This document shows, one piece after another, positions 35,804-44,719 of a DNA stretch of 52,913 nt. The position numbers and the translations under genes were made by a program. The DNA comes from an uncultured Bacteroidales bacterium (lineage in GTDB: Bacteria > Bacteroidota > Bacteroidia > Bacteroidales > UBA932): NCBI GenBank assembly GCA_944323805.1, contig CALUTW010000014.1, positions 1 through 52,913 of the forward strand, written 5' to 3'. The number at the start of each line of letters is the position of its first letter. Position 1 is the first letter of the stretch. The notes beneath the pieces were generated by a model. The model was not told where the DNA came from and did no database searches. It saw only the letters and a program-made list of their open reading frames with translations.

Positions 35804-36382
35804 ATGGCTGTTAAAATTCGTTTACAGCGCCACGGAAAGAAGAATTTCGCATTCTTCCACATTGTAGTGGCAGACACTCGCGCACCTCGCGACGGACGTT
35901 ACATCGAGCAGATCGGCTCATACAACCCGAACACCAACCCTGCAACAATCATCCTCAATGCAGAGCGCGCACTTGCATGGCTCAATGTCGGTGCAGAACC
36001 GTCTCTGGTTGTACGCCGCATCCTTTCCTATGAAGGAGTCCTCCTCAGGAAGCACCTCCAGGGCGGAGTAGCCAAGGGAGCCCTTACACAGGAGCAGGCA
36101 GACAAGAAGTTTGCAGACTGGAAAGCCCAGAGGGATGCCAAGATCAATGCCAAGAAGGAAGGTCTGGCCAAGGCTGCAGCAGATGTAGCAAAAGCAGCTG
36201 CCGAGGCAGAGGCCAAGGTAAACCAGGAGAGGGCAGACGCTCTTGCCAAGAAGAAGGCTGAAGCAGAGGAAGCCGCAAGAGCAGCAGCTGAGGCAGCTGC
36301 CGCAGAGAAGGCAGCCCAGGAAGCAGCAGCCGCTGCAGAGGCAGAGGCAGCAGAGGCTCCGGCCGAGAATCCTGAGGCATAA
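35804..36382 (+). CDS. rpsP: Ribosomal protein bS16 with long Ala/Lys/Glu tail
   Basis: A 192-residue protein. The first 85 residues are a normal bS16 ([32 protein letters not shown]). The following 105 residues form a low-complexity helix rich in Ala, Lys and Glu. The average bacterial bS16 is 80-90 residues; long tails are usual in Bacteroidota. The start has an A-rich leader and no strong Shine-Dalgarno site. It overlaps rimM by 1 nt (TAATG). Confidence 0.97.
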   Translation: MAVKIRLQRHGKKNFAFFHIVVADTRAPRDGRYIEQIGSYNPNTNPATIILNAERALAWLNVGAEPSLVVRRILSYEGVLLRKHLQGGVAKGALTQEQADKKFADWKAQRDAKINAKKEGLAKAAADVAKAAAEAEAKVNQERADALAKKKAEAEEAARAAAEAAAAEKAAQEAAAAAEAEAAEAPAENPEA

Positions 36383-36888
36383 TGTCTGACAGCAATCATA
36401 ATCTGCGTCAGATTGCACAGGTATTGAAATCCAACGGTACCGATGGGGAGGTTGCAATAAGCTTCCGGGACATCGCACCTGAAGATATCAGCACAGAGGA
36501 ACCGGTGTTCATCTATTTTGATGGACTGCCGGTTCCTTTCTTTATTGAATCTTTCACACGCAGGGGGACCGGCAAGGCCCTTGTCAGACTTACCGGCATC
36601 GGGAATCTTGCTGATGCGGAAGAGATTGCCGGCAAGGCGGTCTATATTCCGGATGACCCTGACACGGGGATAAACGGTTTCTCATCAATCATCGGATGGT
36701 CATTGTATGACAGCAACCACAATGAGGTGGGAATCATATCCGACTTCTTCGATATCCCCGGCAATCCGTGCATTGAGGCGGGGACGGTATCCGGAACAGT
36801 CCTCATACCGCTTCATGAGGACCTTGTCATCTCCATTGATGAAGAGAACAAGATCCTCACTATGACAATTCCCGAAGGTCTCGTATAG
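36382..36888 (+). CDS. rimM: 16S rRNA processing protein RimM
   Basis: A 168-residue protein: an N-terminal RimM barrel (QIAQVLKSNGTDGEVAISF, with FFIESFTRRGTGKALVRLTGI) and a C-terminal PRC-barrel-like half (GWSLYDSNHNEVGIISDFFD, VLIPLHEDLVISID). RimM helps mature the head of the 30S subunit and usually follows rpsP, as here. The usual trmD and rplS do not follow; the next gene is convergent. Confidence 0.9.
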   Translation: MSDSNHNLRQIAQVLKSNGTDGEVAISFRDIAPEDISTEEPVFIYFDGLPVPFFIESFTRRGTGKALVRLTGIGNLADAEEIAGKAVYIPDDPDTGINGFSSIIGWSLYDSNHNEVGIISDFFDIPGNPCIEAGTVSGTVLIPLHEDLVISIDEENKILTMTIPEGLV

Positions 36889-36918
36889 ACCTCGGGCTAT
36901 TTCTTCAGGCAATCCGCG

Positions 36919-37704
36919 TCACATCTTGACGTGAACCGATGCCGACAGGCCGTCGAGACAGAAGTAATCGAGATCTTCGCCTTCTGCCGCCGAGAACTGC
37001 GAGTCAATCTCAAAATCGATATACTGCACAGAGCCGAGAGCCGATATGTCGAGCGGCCTCCATCCGAGCATTACCGAATCCTTGACCTCGCTGCAATATG
37101 CCAGCTCGAACTTCGCCTTGCCGGTCTGGGTATCGCCGAGATATCCTGTCACTGTAACCGTAAGATGGTCTCCGGGGACAGCCTTGTCTTTTGCCATGAA
37201 ATACCTCGCAACAGCGGTCGTATTGGTAAGATACAGCCTTGACGGAGTGCATGTGCCGTAACCGGCCTGCGTAAACTCGATGTCATGTTCCGGCATATCA
37301 GAATCCAGCTGATGGAATACAGCATATGAATTGACTCCCCTTGCCTGTGCAGTGTCTGCTGCACAATGAGGCGTAACAAGAGCAACCTGTTCAGGTATCT
37401 CATTGCCCTCAGCGTCGAACAGGGAGCTTGCAGGCTGCCGTCTCATCGACAGGGTCCAGCCACCGTCAATGTCATTTACGACAACCCCCTCGTCCATGCC
37501 TATCGAGTTGAAGAACACGAGGGGACCTATCCCGAACATCGGAAGGATTGCCGTCGAATCCTCCTTGTCAGAACCGTATTCCGTAATCAGCCCTTCTATG
37601 CCGTCAAACGAGATGTCGAGGGTATAATTGGTTTCAAATCCCGCATCCTTGAAGCAGGAAACTGCAAGGAATGCAGCAATGATACAGACCAGAATTTTTT
37701 TCAT
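36919..37704 (-). CDS. DUF4465-family lipoprotein
   Basis: A 261-residue lipoprotein with lipobox VSC17. The mature part has the DUF4465 pattern: GGWTLSMRRQPASSLFD near 85-100, VNSYAVFHQ, RLYLTNTTAVARYFMAKD, then DHLTVTVTGYLG, the GWRPLDISALGSVQYIDFEID segment and a final DLDYFCLDGLSASV. The family is probably a beta-sandwich carbohydrate-binding-like fold at the surface; function unknown. It is 25 nt after dapF on the same strand and may ride on the dap transcript. Confidence 0.8.
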   Translation of the reverse strand: MKKILVCIIAAFLAVSCFKDAGFETNYTLDISFDGIEGLITEYGSDKEDSTAILPMFGIGPLVFFNSIGMDEGVVVNDIDGGWTLSMRRQPASSLFDAEGNEIPEQVALVTPHCAADTAQARGVNSYAVFHQLDSDMPEHDIEFTQAGYGTCTPSRLYLTNTTAVARYFMAKDKAVPGDHLTVTVTGYLGDTQTGKAKFELAYCSEVKDSVMLGWRPLDISALGSVQYIDFEIDSQFSAAEGEDLDYFCLDGLSASVHVKM

Positions 37705-37729
37705 GATATTAATTACAGCTATTTATTAA

Positions 37730-38560
37730 TTACAAAATAATTTTCGCTACATATACGGCAGGGCCGGTAAGCCAGACCTCCGAAAAACGGCAGTTCTCCT
37801 CGTTCCCGCTCAATGACGGGACAAAGTCGACGGCAAGCCGGTCTTTCTTTGCGAACACTTCATATTTGACAGGCTCCTCAGGCTTGTGCCCCTCATAAGA
37901 GTGACAGAAAGCGGATATGGCAGAGGCGACTATCCCGGTGCCGCATGCAAAAGTCTCGTCTTCGACGCCTTTCTCATAAGTACGCACCCTTATTGTCCTG
38001 ACAGTTTCAGCGAGATTCTCCCCCTTAAGGGCAGAGACGAAGTCGGCATTGGTCCCTTCCGGGGCAAATTCCGGCAGGTTTCTTATCCTGCGGCCCTCCC
38101 CGACGACATCGCACTCGTCCACGTCCTGCACGAAACGGACAAGATGGCGTGTACCGGTATCCAGGAAATACGAGTCCCCGTCAATTACCCTGAACCCCTC
38201 GACATCCTTCATTTTCAGCCTTACAATCTTGCTGCGGCCGTCCAGACCTACTATAGATGCAGAATGCAGCCCGTCCGCTGCCTCAAAATCGAAATGGCTG
38301 TAGCCCAGATCCGCGGCAAAGGCAACTATGCATCTGCCCCCGTTGCCGCACATCATGCCTCCCGACCCGTCTGCATTATAGTAGACCATCCTGAAATCAT
38401 GGATATCGCTCGATTCGAGCAGCATAAGACCATCGGCCCCGACCCCGTAACGCCGGTCGCAAAGACGGCTTATCTCTTCTTTCGAAAAGAAGGTATTCCC
38501 GTCCCTGTTGTCGGCAATCAGGAAATCATTGCCGGCTCCTTGATATTTATAAAGTTCCAT
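37730..38560 (-). CDS. dapF: Diaminopimelate epimerase
   Basis: A 276-residue enzyme (ATG at 38560; a GTG three codons upstream overlaps the aminotransferase stop). Both catalytic cysteines are present, in MMCGNGGRC and in FACGTGIVAS. DapF turns LL-DAP into meso-DAP, used for peptidoglycan and lysine. Last biosynthetic gene of the operon. Confidence 0.97.
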   Translation of the reverse strand: MELYKYQGAGNDFLIADNRDGNTFFSKEEISRLCDRRYGVGADGLMLLESSDIHDFRMVYYNADGSGGMMCGNGGRCIVAFAADLGYSHFDFEAADGLHSASIVGLDGRSKIVRLKMKDVEGFRVIDGDSYFLDTGTRHLVRFVQDVDECDVVGEGRRIRNLPEFAPEGTNADFVSALKGENLAETVRTIRVRTYEKGVEDETFACGTGIVASAISAFCHSYEGHKPEEPVKYEVFAKKDRLAVDFVPSLSGNEENCRFSEVWLTGPAVYVAKIIL

Positions 38561-38565
38561 CAGAA

Positions 38566-39780
38566 TCACTTCAGTTTTGACAGTTCATCCCTGAGAAGTC
38601 CCGCAAGAAGGATGATGCCCTCGCGGATACGCTCATGGGACATGAAAGAGAAATTCAGGCGCATTGTATTCCGGCCGCCTCCGTCCGTGCGGAAGAATGA
38701 GCCGGCGACATAAGCCACCCCGTTATCAAGAGCCGTGTCATAGAATGCGACAGAATCAAACTGTTCCGGCATTGTAAGGAACAGGAACAGACCTCCTTCC
38801 GGCCTGGTCCAGCTGACTCCTTCCGGCATGTATTCCCCGAGAAGGGAAAGCATCAGGTCGCGCTTGCTCCTGTACAGGTCGATGCTGTGCGCAAGATTCC
38901 TGTCGAGACGTCCGGAGTCCATGAATTCCGCCGCCACATACTGGTCGAATACTGGAGGGCAGAGATCGAGGGACTGCTTGCAGACATATATCTTGTCAAG
39001 GACGTCAGGATGGCCGAAAATCCATCCCAGGCGGAACCCAGGTGCAAAAATCTTTGAGAAGGACCCCAGATGCAGTACAATATCCGGAGCCAGCGACCAT
39101 ATTGTCGGCAGGTGCTCCCCGCTGTAGCGAAGCTCACGGTACGGGCTGTCCTCCACAATCAGGAAACCATATTTCCGGGCCAGATCCACAAGTATCTGCC
39201 TTTCCTCAAGGGAAAGGGTCTCTCCTGAAGGATTCTGGAAATCCGGTATCATATACAGGAACTTTATCTTCCTGCCTTGTCCGATGAGCTTTCCTATCAC
39301 CGTTTCATACGCTTCCCTGAACGCCTGCGGATCATCCTCATGAGGAACGCCCGTCACATCCGCCCTGTATGAACGGAACGACTGCAATGCCCCGAGATAA
39401 GACGGGTCAGAGGTCAGGATGACATCCCCGGGGTCGGCAAGGATTCTTGTACATACGTCTATCCCCTGCTGGGACGATGATGTTATCTGTATCCTTTCAA
39501 CCGGCACCCCATAACGGGAGGACAGGACTTCCCTCAGCTCTGTCACACCCTGCGTCGCACCATACTGGAAAGCCTTGCCGCCATACCTGTCGATTACCTC
39601 GCACATTGTGGCCTTGAACTGGTCCAGCGGGAAAGTCTCTGCCGAGGGATAGCCTCCGGCAAATGAATGTATGGCATTCAGGTCAACTCTCTTGAATATA
39701 TCCCTGACAGGAGACCTGAAAAATGAATATGTATCTTCTGAAAACAGTCTGCTGTAATCCATATGTAAAACAATTGACAT
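38566..39780 (-). CDS. PLP-dependent aminotransferase, candidate DapC
   Basis: A 404-residue fold-type I aminotransferase from the ATG at 39780; a longer frame begins with TTG over the dapD stop, and an ATG at 39762 is also possible. The cofactor Lys is in SFSKIFAPGFRLGW, preceded by DPSYLG and PDFQNPSG, the pattern of the 2-aminoadipate/MocR-type (COG1167) branch, but with no DNA-binding domain. It is not DapL-like. It lies between dapD and dapF, exactly where N-succinyl-2-amino-6-ketopimelate aminotransferase (DapC) activity is needed, so that role is inferred. Confidence 0.8.
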   Translation of the reverse strand: MSIVLHMDYSRLFSEDTYSFFRSPVRDIFKRVDLNAIHSFAGGYPSAETFPLDQFKATMCEVIDRYGGKAFQYGATQGVTELREVLSSRYGVPVERIQITSSSQQGIDVCTRILADPGDVILTSDPSYLGALQSFRSYRADVTGVPHEDDPQAFREAYETVIGKLIGQGRKIKFLYMIPDFQNPSGETLSLEERQILVDLARKYGFLIVEDSPYRELRYSGEHLPTIWSLAPDIVLHLGSFSKIFAPGFRLGWIFGHPDVLDKIYVCKQSLDLCPPVFDQYVAAEFMDSGRLDRNLAHSIDLYRSKRDLMLSLLGEYMPEGVSWTRPEGGLFLFLTMPEQFDSVAFYDTALDNGVAYVAGSFFRTDGGGRNTMRLNFSFMSHERIREGIILLAGLLRDELSKLK

Positions 39781-39809
39781 GGTCTGCCATTGTCCGGCAG
39801 ACACCTTGT

Positions 39810-40583
39810 TCAATCTCTCAGGACATCCTCGAGAGTTACCGAAGTGTCCGTCTTCCCGTCCCTGTACTTCACAATTACAGGAGTATAGAGATGAATCCCC
39901 TTCCCGGCCCCGGGACCCTTTGACACCGGCCTGCTTCCGGCGACCACGACAGCGCCTGCCGGCACTGTAATCCTCCCGTTTTCAGCCCTGACATACTCGC
40001 CTGAGACGGCATCGAAGAGCGCCGTCGACGAGTTTATGATGACTCCGGTGCCGATTACAGCCCCTTCCTTGACGATTGTCCCTTCATATATGCCGCAATT
40101 GCCTCCGATAAACACATTGTCCTCTATGATTACCGGCATCGCCCCTACTGGCTCAAGCACCCCGCCGAGCTGCGATGCGGCCGAAAGATGCACATGCCTG
40201 CCCACCTGGGCGCATGAGCCGACAAGCGCGTGCGAATCTATCATCGTATCGGAATCCACATACGCACCGATATTGACATAGGCAGGAGGCATCATTATCA
40301 CGGACGGGGCCAGATAAGCCCCCCTGCGGACAGCCGAGCCTCCAGGCACGATACGGACTCCGTCTTCAGGTGAAAATGACCTGACGGGTATAGTATCCTT
40401 GTCAAAGAACGGGAACGGCCCGGCCGACATATCCGTAAGCCGGCCATATCTGAATCCGGAAAGAATCACCTCCTTGATCCATGAGTTTACCTTCCACTCC
40501 CCATCCACTTTCTCTGCGACACGCAGCCTGCCGCTTTCAAGCTCCCGGCAGACCTCATAAAACCTTTCCAGTTCCTTCTCCAT
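39810..40583 (-). CDS. dapD: Tetrahydrodipicolinate N-succinyltransferase
   Basis: A 257-residue left-handed beta-helix acyltransferase. The hexapeptide-repeat region runs from about 90 to 195 ([26 protein letters not shown], then [19 protein letters not shown]). The [15 protein letters not shown] region matches DapD rather than the acetyltransferase DapH. It succinylates tetrahydrodipicolinate, committing the pathway to the succinylase branch. Confidence 0.93.
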   Translation of the reverse strand: MEKELERFYEVCRELESGRLRVAEKVDGEWKVNSWIKEVILSGFRYGRLTDMSAGPFPFFDKDTIPVRSFSPEDGVRIVPGGSAVRRGAYLAPSVIMMPPAYVNIGAYVDSDTMIDSHALVGSCAQVGRHVHLSAASQLGGVLEPVGAMPVIIEDNVFIGGNCGIYEGTIVKEGAVIGTGVIINSSTALFDAVSGEYVRAENGRITVPAGAVVVAGSRPVSKGPGAGKGIHLYTPVIVKYRDGKTDTSVTLEDVLRD

Positions 40584-40623
40584 AGCACATATCCGTTTAA
40601 TTCAATGACATACCGACCGCGTC

Positions 40624-41505
40624 CTATAGCAGGCCGAGGTCTTCCACCGTCTTCCGCATCAGCTCATAAGTCTTCCTTGTTCCCGGGACGAGAGGCAGTC
40701 TGTATTCTTCCATGGCAAGCCCCATGGCGGCAAGACCCGCCTTGACCGGGACCGGATTGCTTTCAACGAAACAATTCCTGAAAAGAGGGGAAAGCCTGTG
40801 GTGCAGAGCCCGTGCTTTCGGCAGGTCATTGTCCTGCATGGCCTCCACCATTTCAACCATCATCCCCGGAGCTATATTTGATGCGACGCTTATCACACCT
40901 GCGGCACCTGTCGCCATCAGGGAAAGAGTCTCGTCGTCATTGCCGCTGAGTACGGAAAAGCCCTCAGGAGCGTTCCTTATGATCTCCGATATCTGGGCGT
41001 AATTGCCCGAGGCCTCCTTGACTGCCACGATATTCTCTATCTCGGCAAGTCTCAACGCCGTCTCCGCAGTCATATTTACTCCTGTCCTCGACGGGACATT
41101 ATACATCACTACTGGCTTGCCGGCAACGTCTGCGACAGCCTTGAAATATTCATATATTCCTTCCTGTGTCGGCTTGTTGTAATACGGCACAACTATCAGG
41201 AATGCATCCGCCCCGTACGGATCCAGAAGTCTTATGCTTCTTACCGTCTGGACAAGGGAATTGGTACCGCCGCCGACCACGACAGGGCGGCCCGCGCATT
41301 TCTCCACAGTAATCTCCAGCAGCCTTATACGCTCCTCATCGGAAAGACACGGGGTCTCTCCGGTCGTCCCGAGCGGGACAAGAAAATGTATGCCAGCAGC
41401 AATCTGCCTGTCCACAAGCGCGGAAAATGCTGCATAATCGACTTCCCCGTCCCTGAATGGGGTCACAAGGGCAGTCCCGCATCCGGATAGATTCAGATTT
41501 TTCAT
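40624..41505 (-). CDS. dapA: 4-hydroxy-tetrahydrodipicolinate synthase
   Basis: A 293-residue aldolase-like barrel. The Schiff-base Lys163 (AVKEASG), Tyr135 (MYNVPSRTG) and Thr47-Thr48 (LGTTGE) of the active site are all present. It condenses aspartate semialdehyde with pyruvate. It starts 2 nt after the dapB stop and has a G-rich site before the start codon. Confidence 0.97.
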   Translation of the reverse strand: MKNLNLSGCGTALVTPFRDGEVDYAAFSALVDRQIAAGIHFLVPLGTTGETPCLSDEERIRLLEITVEKCAGRPVVVGGGTNSLVQTVRSIRLLDPYGADAFLIVVPYYNKPTQEGIYEYFKAVADVAGKPVVMYNVPSRTGVNMTAETALRLAEIENIVAVKEASGNYAQISEIIRNAPEGFSVLSGNDDETLSLMATGAAGVISVASNIAPGMMVEMVEAMQDNDLPKARALHHRLSPLFRNCFVESNPVPVKAGLAAMGLAMEEYRLPLVPGTRKTYELMRKTVEDLGLL

Positions 41506-41507
41506 GA

Positions 41508-42188
41508 TTACCCCCTTATTTTCTTGAACAGAAGTTCCTTGAACTCATGCACTCCTGAAAGGCCTTCGGTCATCAGGGCTGCATCCACGGCCCCGGAGGC
41601 GAAGCCTTCCCTGGAAAATGCCTCATGCCTGAGAGTAATCCTGTCGACAGTCCCCTCGAATCCGACTGTATGTATCCCGGGAATCTCCCCGCAGCGTACG
41701 GCCTCTACATCTGCCTTAGTGCCCATATTGGCATCTACAATCGCCTCAAGGCTCTTGGCTGTCCCGCTCGGGGCATCGAGCTTGTGGCAATGGTGCATCT
41801 CAAGTATATACGGGCTGTAGCCGCCTGCCTTGCCGAGCATCGATGAAAGGAAGTCCGCCGCAGCAAAAAGGACATTTACCCCGACAGAGAAATTGGATGC
41901 ATAGATCATCGGTGTCCCGCACTGCCCGAAATATGCAATGACCTCATCCCGGATATCTCCCCAGCCCGTAGTGCCGACCACCACGGCCTTGAAATTCTCC
42001 GCAAGAAACCTGTAATTTGCCTTGAAGGCCGACGGCACGGTAAAGTCTATGCAGACACAATCCTTTGCAAGGGCCTTGTCAAAGCCCTGGATGTCCTCGC
42101 TTTTACCGGCACACTCGATGCCTCTGCCGGAAAGGATTTTCTCTACCATCCTTCCCATCTTGCCGTATCCGCTGATTACAACTTTCAT
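41508..42188 (-). CDS. dapB: 4-hydroxy-tetrahydrodipicolinate reductase
   Basis: A 226-residue reductase. The nucleotide-binding loop GYGKMG is at the N-terminus and the DapB signature HHCHKLDAPSGTA is in the C-terminal half. It is on the short side for the family. A strong ribosome binding site (AAGGAGGG) lies 6 nt before the ATG, the best in the operon. Confidence 0.95.
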   Translation of the reverse strand: MKVVISGYGKMGRMVEKILSGRGIECAGKSEDIQGFDKALAKDCVCIDFTVPSAFKANYRFLAENFKAVVVGTTGWGDIRDEVIAYFGQCGTPMIYASNFSVGVNVLFAAADFLSSMLGKAGGYSPYILEMHHCHKLDAPSGTAKSLEAIVDANMGTKADVEAVRCGEIPGIHTVGFEGTVDRITLRHEAFSREGFASGAVDAALMTEGLSGVHEFKELLFKKIRG

Positions 42189-42222
42189 AGCACCCTCCTT
42201 TTCATTCCGGCCCCATGATATC

Positions 42223-43578
42223 TCATACCTCGAAAAGATACCTGTGGATCTGCTGCACTACATCGTTCAGCACCGGTCTGTCAACTACAAAACTTATGTT
42301 CACATATGAAGCCCCCTGGGAAATCATGTATATCTTGCATTCCCTCAACGGAGCGAAAGTCTGCTCCAGGAGCCCCTTCAGATTGACGATATTCTTGCCT
42401 ATTACCGACACCTGCGACTTGTCCTCGTCTACATACACATCCGCGAATCCGGACAAGGCCGACACAACCGCATCGATATTCTGCGATGCATCCACAGTGA
42501 CGGAGATATTCGCCTCTGATGTGCTTATCAGGTCCACCGATACCTTGTATTCGCTGAATATCTCGAATACCTTCTTGAGGAAGCCCGATGTATTTATCAT
42601 CTTGGTGGAGAAGATGTTGATGACCCGTATGTTTTCCTTGCAGGAAACGGATTTCACACCGTCCTCTATGAAGGCGCTCTGCAGGATTGCCGTACCTTCG
42701 CCGGACGGGTTCATCGAATTGAGGACATAGATCGGAATATTCTTCCTGACAGCAGGCTCGATTGTGAGCGGATGCAGCACCTTTGCCCCGAAATGGGCCA
42801 TCTCGGCCGCCTCCTCAAAAGAAATGCGGTCAAGGCACCTCGTATTGCTTACCCTGCGCGGATCTGCCGTACGGACTCCGTCCACATCGGTCCAGATCTC
42901 GATTCTCGATGCATCTATGGCCATCCCTATAAGCGATGCCGAATAGTCCGAGCCACCGCGTCCGAGGACAGTCGGTTCACCGGAGGCAGTAGCCGAGACG
43001 AAGCCCTGGGTAATGACGGCATCCGCATCCTTGTAGGCTTCCGCCACGATTCCCGGGACTGCGGCAGAGATTGCATCCATATCCGGCTCGCCCTTCATGT
43101 AATCGGCATCCGTGATTATCATCTTCCTCGCATCCATATAGTTTGTCCTGATGCCAGCGGCATTCATGGCGAAGCATATGATATTGGAAGACAGGTATTC
43201 CCCGTTAGAGATTATTATGGCCTTGCTTCTTGCGGACAGCTCCCCTACGGCACATACAGCAGAGACAAAGGAGTCGAGGGCATCGCATATCTCATTCACC
43301 TTGTCGCATGAAGCCTTGCACAGGGCCCCGTCATCAGCGAGGAGCTCCCTTGAAAGGCCTATATGTCTTTCGCGCAGCTGTGCAAGAAGGGATTTTGCCT
43401 CATCCTCATTCCTTGCAGCGGCGCTGTCGGATATCCTGTACAGCAGGTCCGTGACCTTGGACAAGGCCGACACCACCACTACCGGCTTCTCGTCGAGCTT
43501 CCCGCGCACAATGGACACCATGCGTGTAATGGCCTCATAATTGGCGACAGAAGTGCCGCCGAATTTCATAACTATCAT
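42223..43578 (-). CDS. lysC: Aspartate kinase
   Basis: A 451-residue monofunctional kinase. MKFGGTSV at the start and GRGGSDYSASLIG, followed by EIWTDVDGVRTADPR, define the catalytic domain (to about 290). Two ACT domains follow, usually the site of lysine or threonine feedback. It overlaps dapE by 4 nt (ATGA). It feeds aspartyl phosphate to the dap pathway; the next enzyme, Asd, is not in the window. Confidence 0.96.
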   Translation of the reverse strand: MIVMKFGGTSVANYEAITRMVSIVRGKLDEKPVVVVSALSKVTDLLYRISDSAAARNEDEAKSLLAQLRERHIGLSRELLADDGALCKASCDKVNEICDALDSFVSAVCAVGELSARSKAIIISNGEYLSSNIICFAMNAAGIRTNYMDARKMIITDADYMKGEPDMDAISAAVPGIVAEAYKDADAVITQGFVSATASGEPTVLGRGGSDYSASLIGMAIDASRIEIWTDVDGVRTADPRRVSNTRCLDRISFEEAAEMAHFGAKVLHPLTIEPAVRKNIPIYVLNSMNPSGEGTAILQSAFIEDGVKSVSCKENIRVINIFSTKMINTSGFLKKVFEIFSEYKVSVDLISTSEANISVTVDASQNIDAVVSALSGFADVYVDEDKSQVSVIGKNIVNLKGLLEQTFAPLRECKIYMISQGASYVNISFVVDRPVLNDVVQQIHRYLFEV

Positions 43579-44579
43579 GATTCTCTATTTTTCAACATTT
43601 TAAACATCCTGACATAATTGTCCACAGCCTTGTCTATCTCTTCCATGGACACATGCTCGGAAGGTGTATGTGCTACAAGTATCGAGCCCGGACCGCACAG
43701 AATCTTGTTTTCGAACCGAGAAAGCTGCGGAGCATCGCTTCCGAATGCCACGGTCTTGACTGCAAAGCCCGGCAGTGTCAGATACTTCGAAGGGGAATCT
43801 CCCCCGAATGCCGTTATCTCTGTAAAGCTGTTCCGGAAACCGTCCATGATTTCCTGCACGAGAGCATCCGAAGCGAACGTAGTCCTGAAATAAAGACGGA
43901 ACGACACCCTGTCGCTGAGGACGTTCTGCGGACCAGGACTTTCCAGGCAGCCGATATTGTATACCGTATCCCCGAGTTCCGGGTCGGACGGGAAATCAGT
44001 ATTCCTGAGCCTGTTCACGAAATCCACAAAGAGCTCGACTGCACTTATGCCGTAACGTGGATATCCGGAATGGGCGCTTTTACCTCTGATTGTGACCCCG
44101 TATGATTTTGTGCCCTTGCTCGCGGACACCATACAGTTGTCCGTAGGCTCCCCTACTATCACATACTTTCCCCCCGGATGTGTCCTGCTGAAGCTCCTTG
44201 CGCCATGCGAACCGGTCTCCTCCCCTGACAGGAGAAGCAGGCCGAAACCATCATATCCTTCATCAGCCAGTCTGAGGCAGGCCCTGTACATGGAATATAT
44301 CTGCCCCTTGGCATCACAGGACCCGCGCCCTGTCATGATATCTCCCGAGAGATGCGGAGCGAAATATGGAGGGACCGTGTCAAGGTGCGTGCAGAAGAAC
44401 ACTCCCGGTCTGCCCCATGAGAAAAGCAGGTTCTCGGTGCCGTCGCCGACCTCAAATGATTCTGTCCTGCATCTGCCGTCCGGCAGCCGTCCTTTCAGGA
44501 ATTCCGAAAAACGGCGCTCTTCAGATGAAGTCGAGTCGATGTTCAGCATCTCCAGAAACAAGTCCATATCATTCTCCAT
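43575..44579 (-). CDS. dapE: M20-family amidohydrolase, candidate succinyl-diaminopimelate desuccinylase
   Basis: A 334-residue M20 metallopeptidase. Zinc ligands are visible in THLDTVPP, GRGSCDAKGQ, SGEETGSHG, GEPTD and the late AHTPSEH. M20 includes DapE, ArgE and peptidases; position as first gene of a dap operon with dapD and an aminotransferase argues for DapE. It is shorter than the 375-residue E. coli protein. Confidence 0.87.
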   Translation of the reverse strand: MENDMDLFLEMLNIDSTSSEERRFSEFLKGRLPDGRCRTESFEVGDGTENLLFSWGRPGVFFCTHLDTVPPYFAPHLSGDIMTGRGSCDAKGQIYSMYRACLRLADEGYDGFGLLLLSGEETGSHGARSFSRTHPGGKYVIVGEPTDNCMVSASKGTKSYGVTIRGKSAHSGYPRYGISAVELFVDFVNRLRNTDFPSDPELGDTVYNIGCLESPGPQNVLSDRVSFRLYFRTTFASDALVQEIMDGFRNSFTEITAFGGDSPSKYLTLPGFAVKTVAFGSDAPQLSRFENKILCGPGSILVAHTPSEHVSMEEIDKAVDNYVRMFKMLKNRES

Positions 44580-44628
44580 ATCAAAGACATAAGTCTGACT
44601 ATCCCGGACTGCCCGGGAAACGGACCTG

Positions 44629-44658
44629 CAAAAATACGGATATTTATTAAACGTGCAA
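44629..44658 (-). promoter_or_regulatory. Promoter of the dap operon
   Basis: Minus strand: TTG at 44658-44656, 19-nt spacer, TATTTTTG at 44636-44629. Full consensus; transcription should begin near 44622. A lysine-riboswitch-sized leader is not possible in the roughly 40 nt before the start codon. Confidence 0.8.
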
Positions 44659-44683
44659 GCAGATAAGCATAAAGTATTATTGT

Positions 44684-44691
44684 TAATTTTG
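44684..44691 (+). promoter_or_regulatory. -7 box of the alpha-2-macroglobulin promoter
   Basis: TAATTTTG fits TAnnTTTG and lies about 29 bp before the start codon. No TTG is seen at 19-20 nt upstream, so this promoter is less certain than the divergent dap promoter. Confidence 0.5.
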
Positions 44692-44719
44692 AATATTCAA
44701 TGTCTAAAAAAGCAATCTT

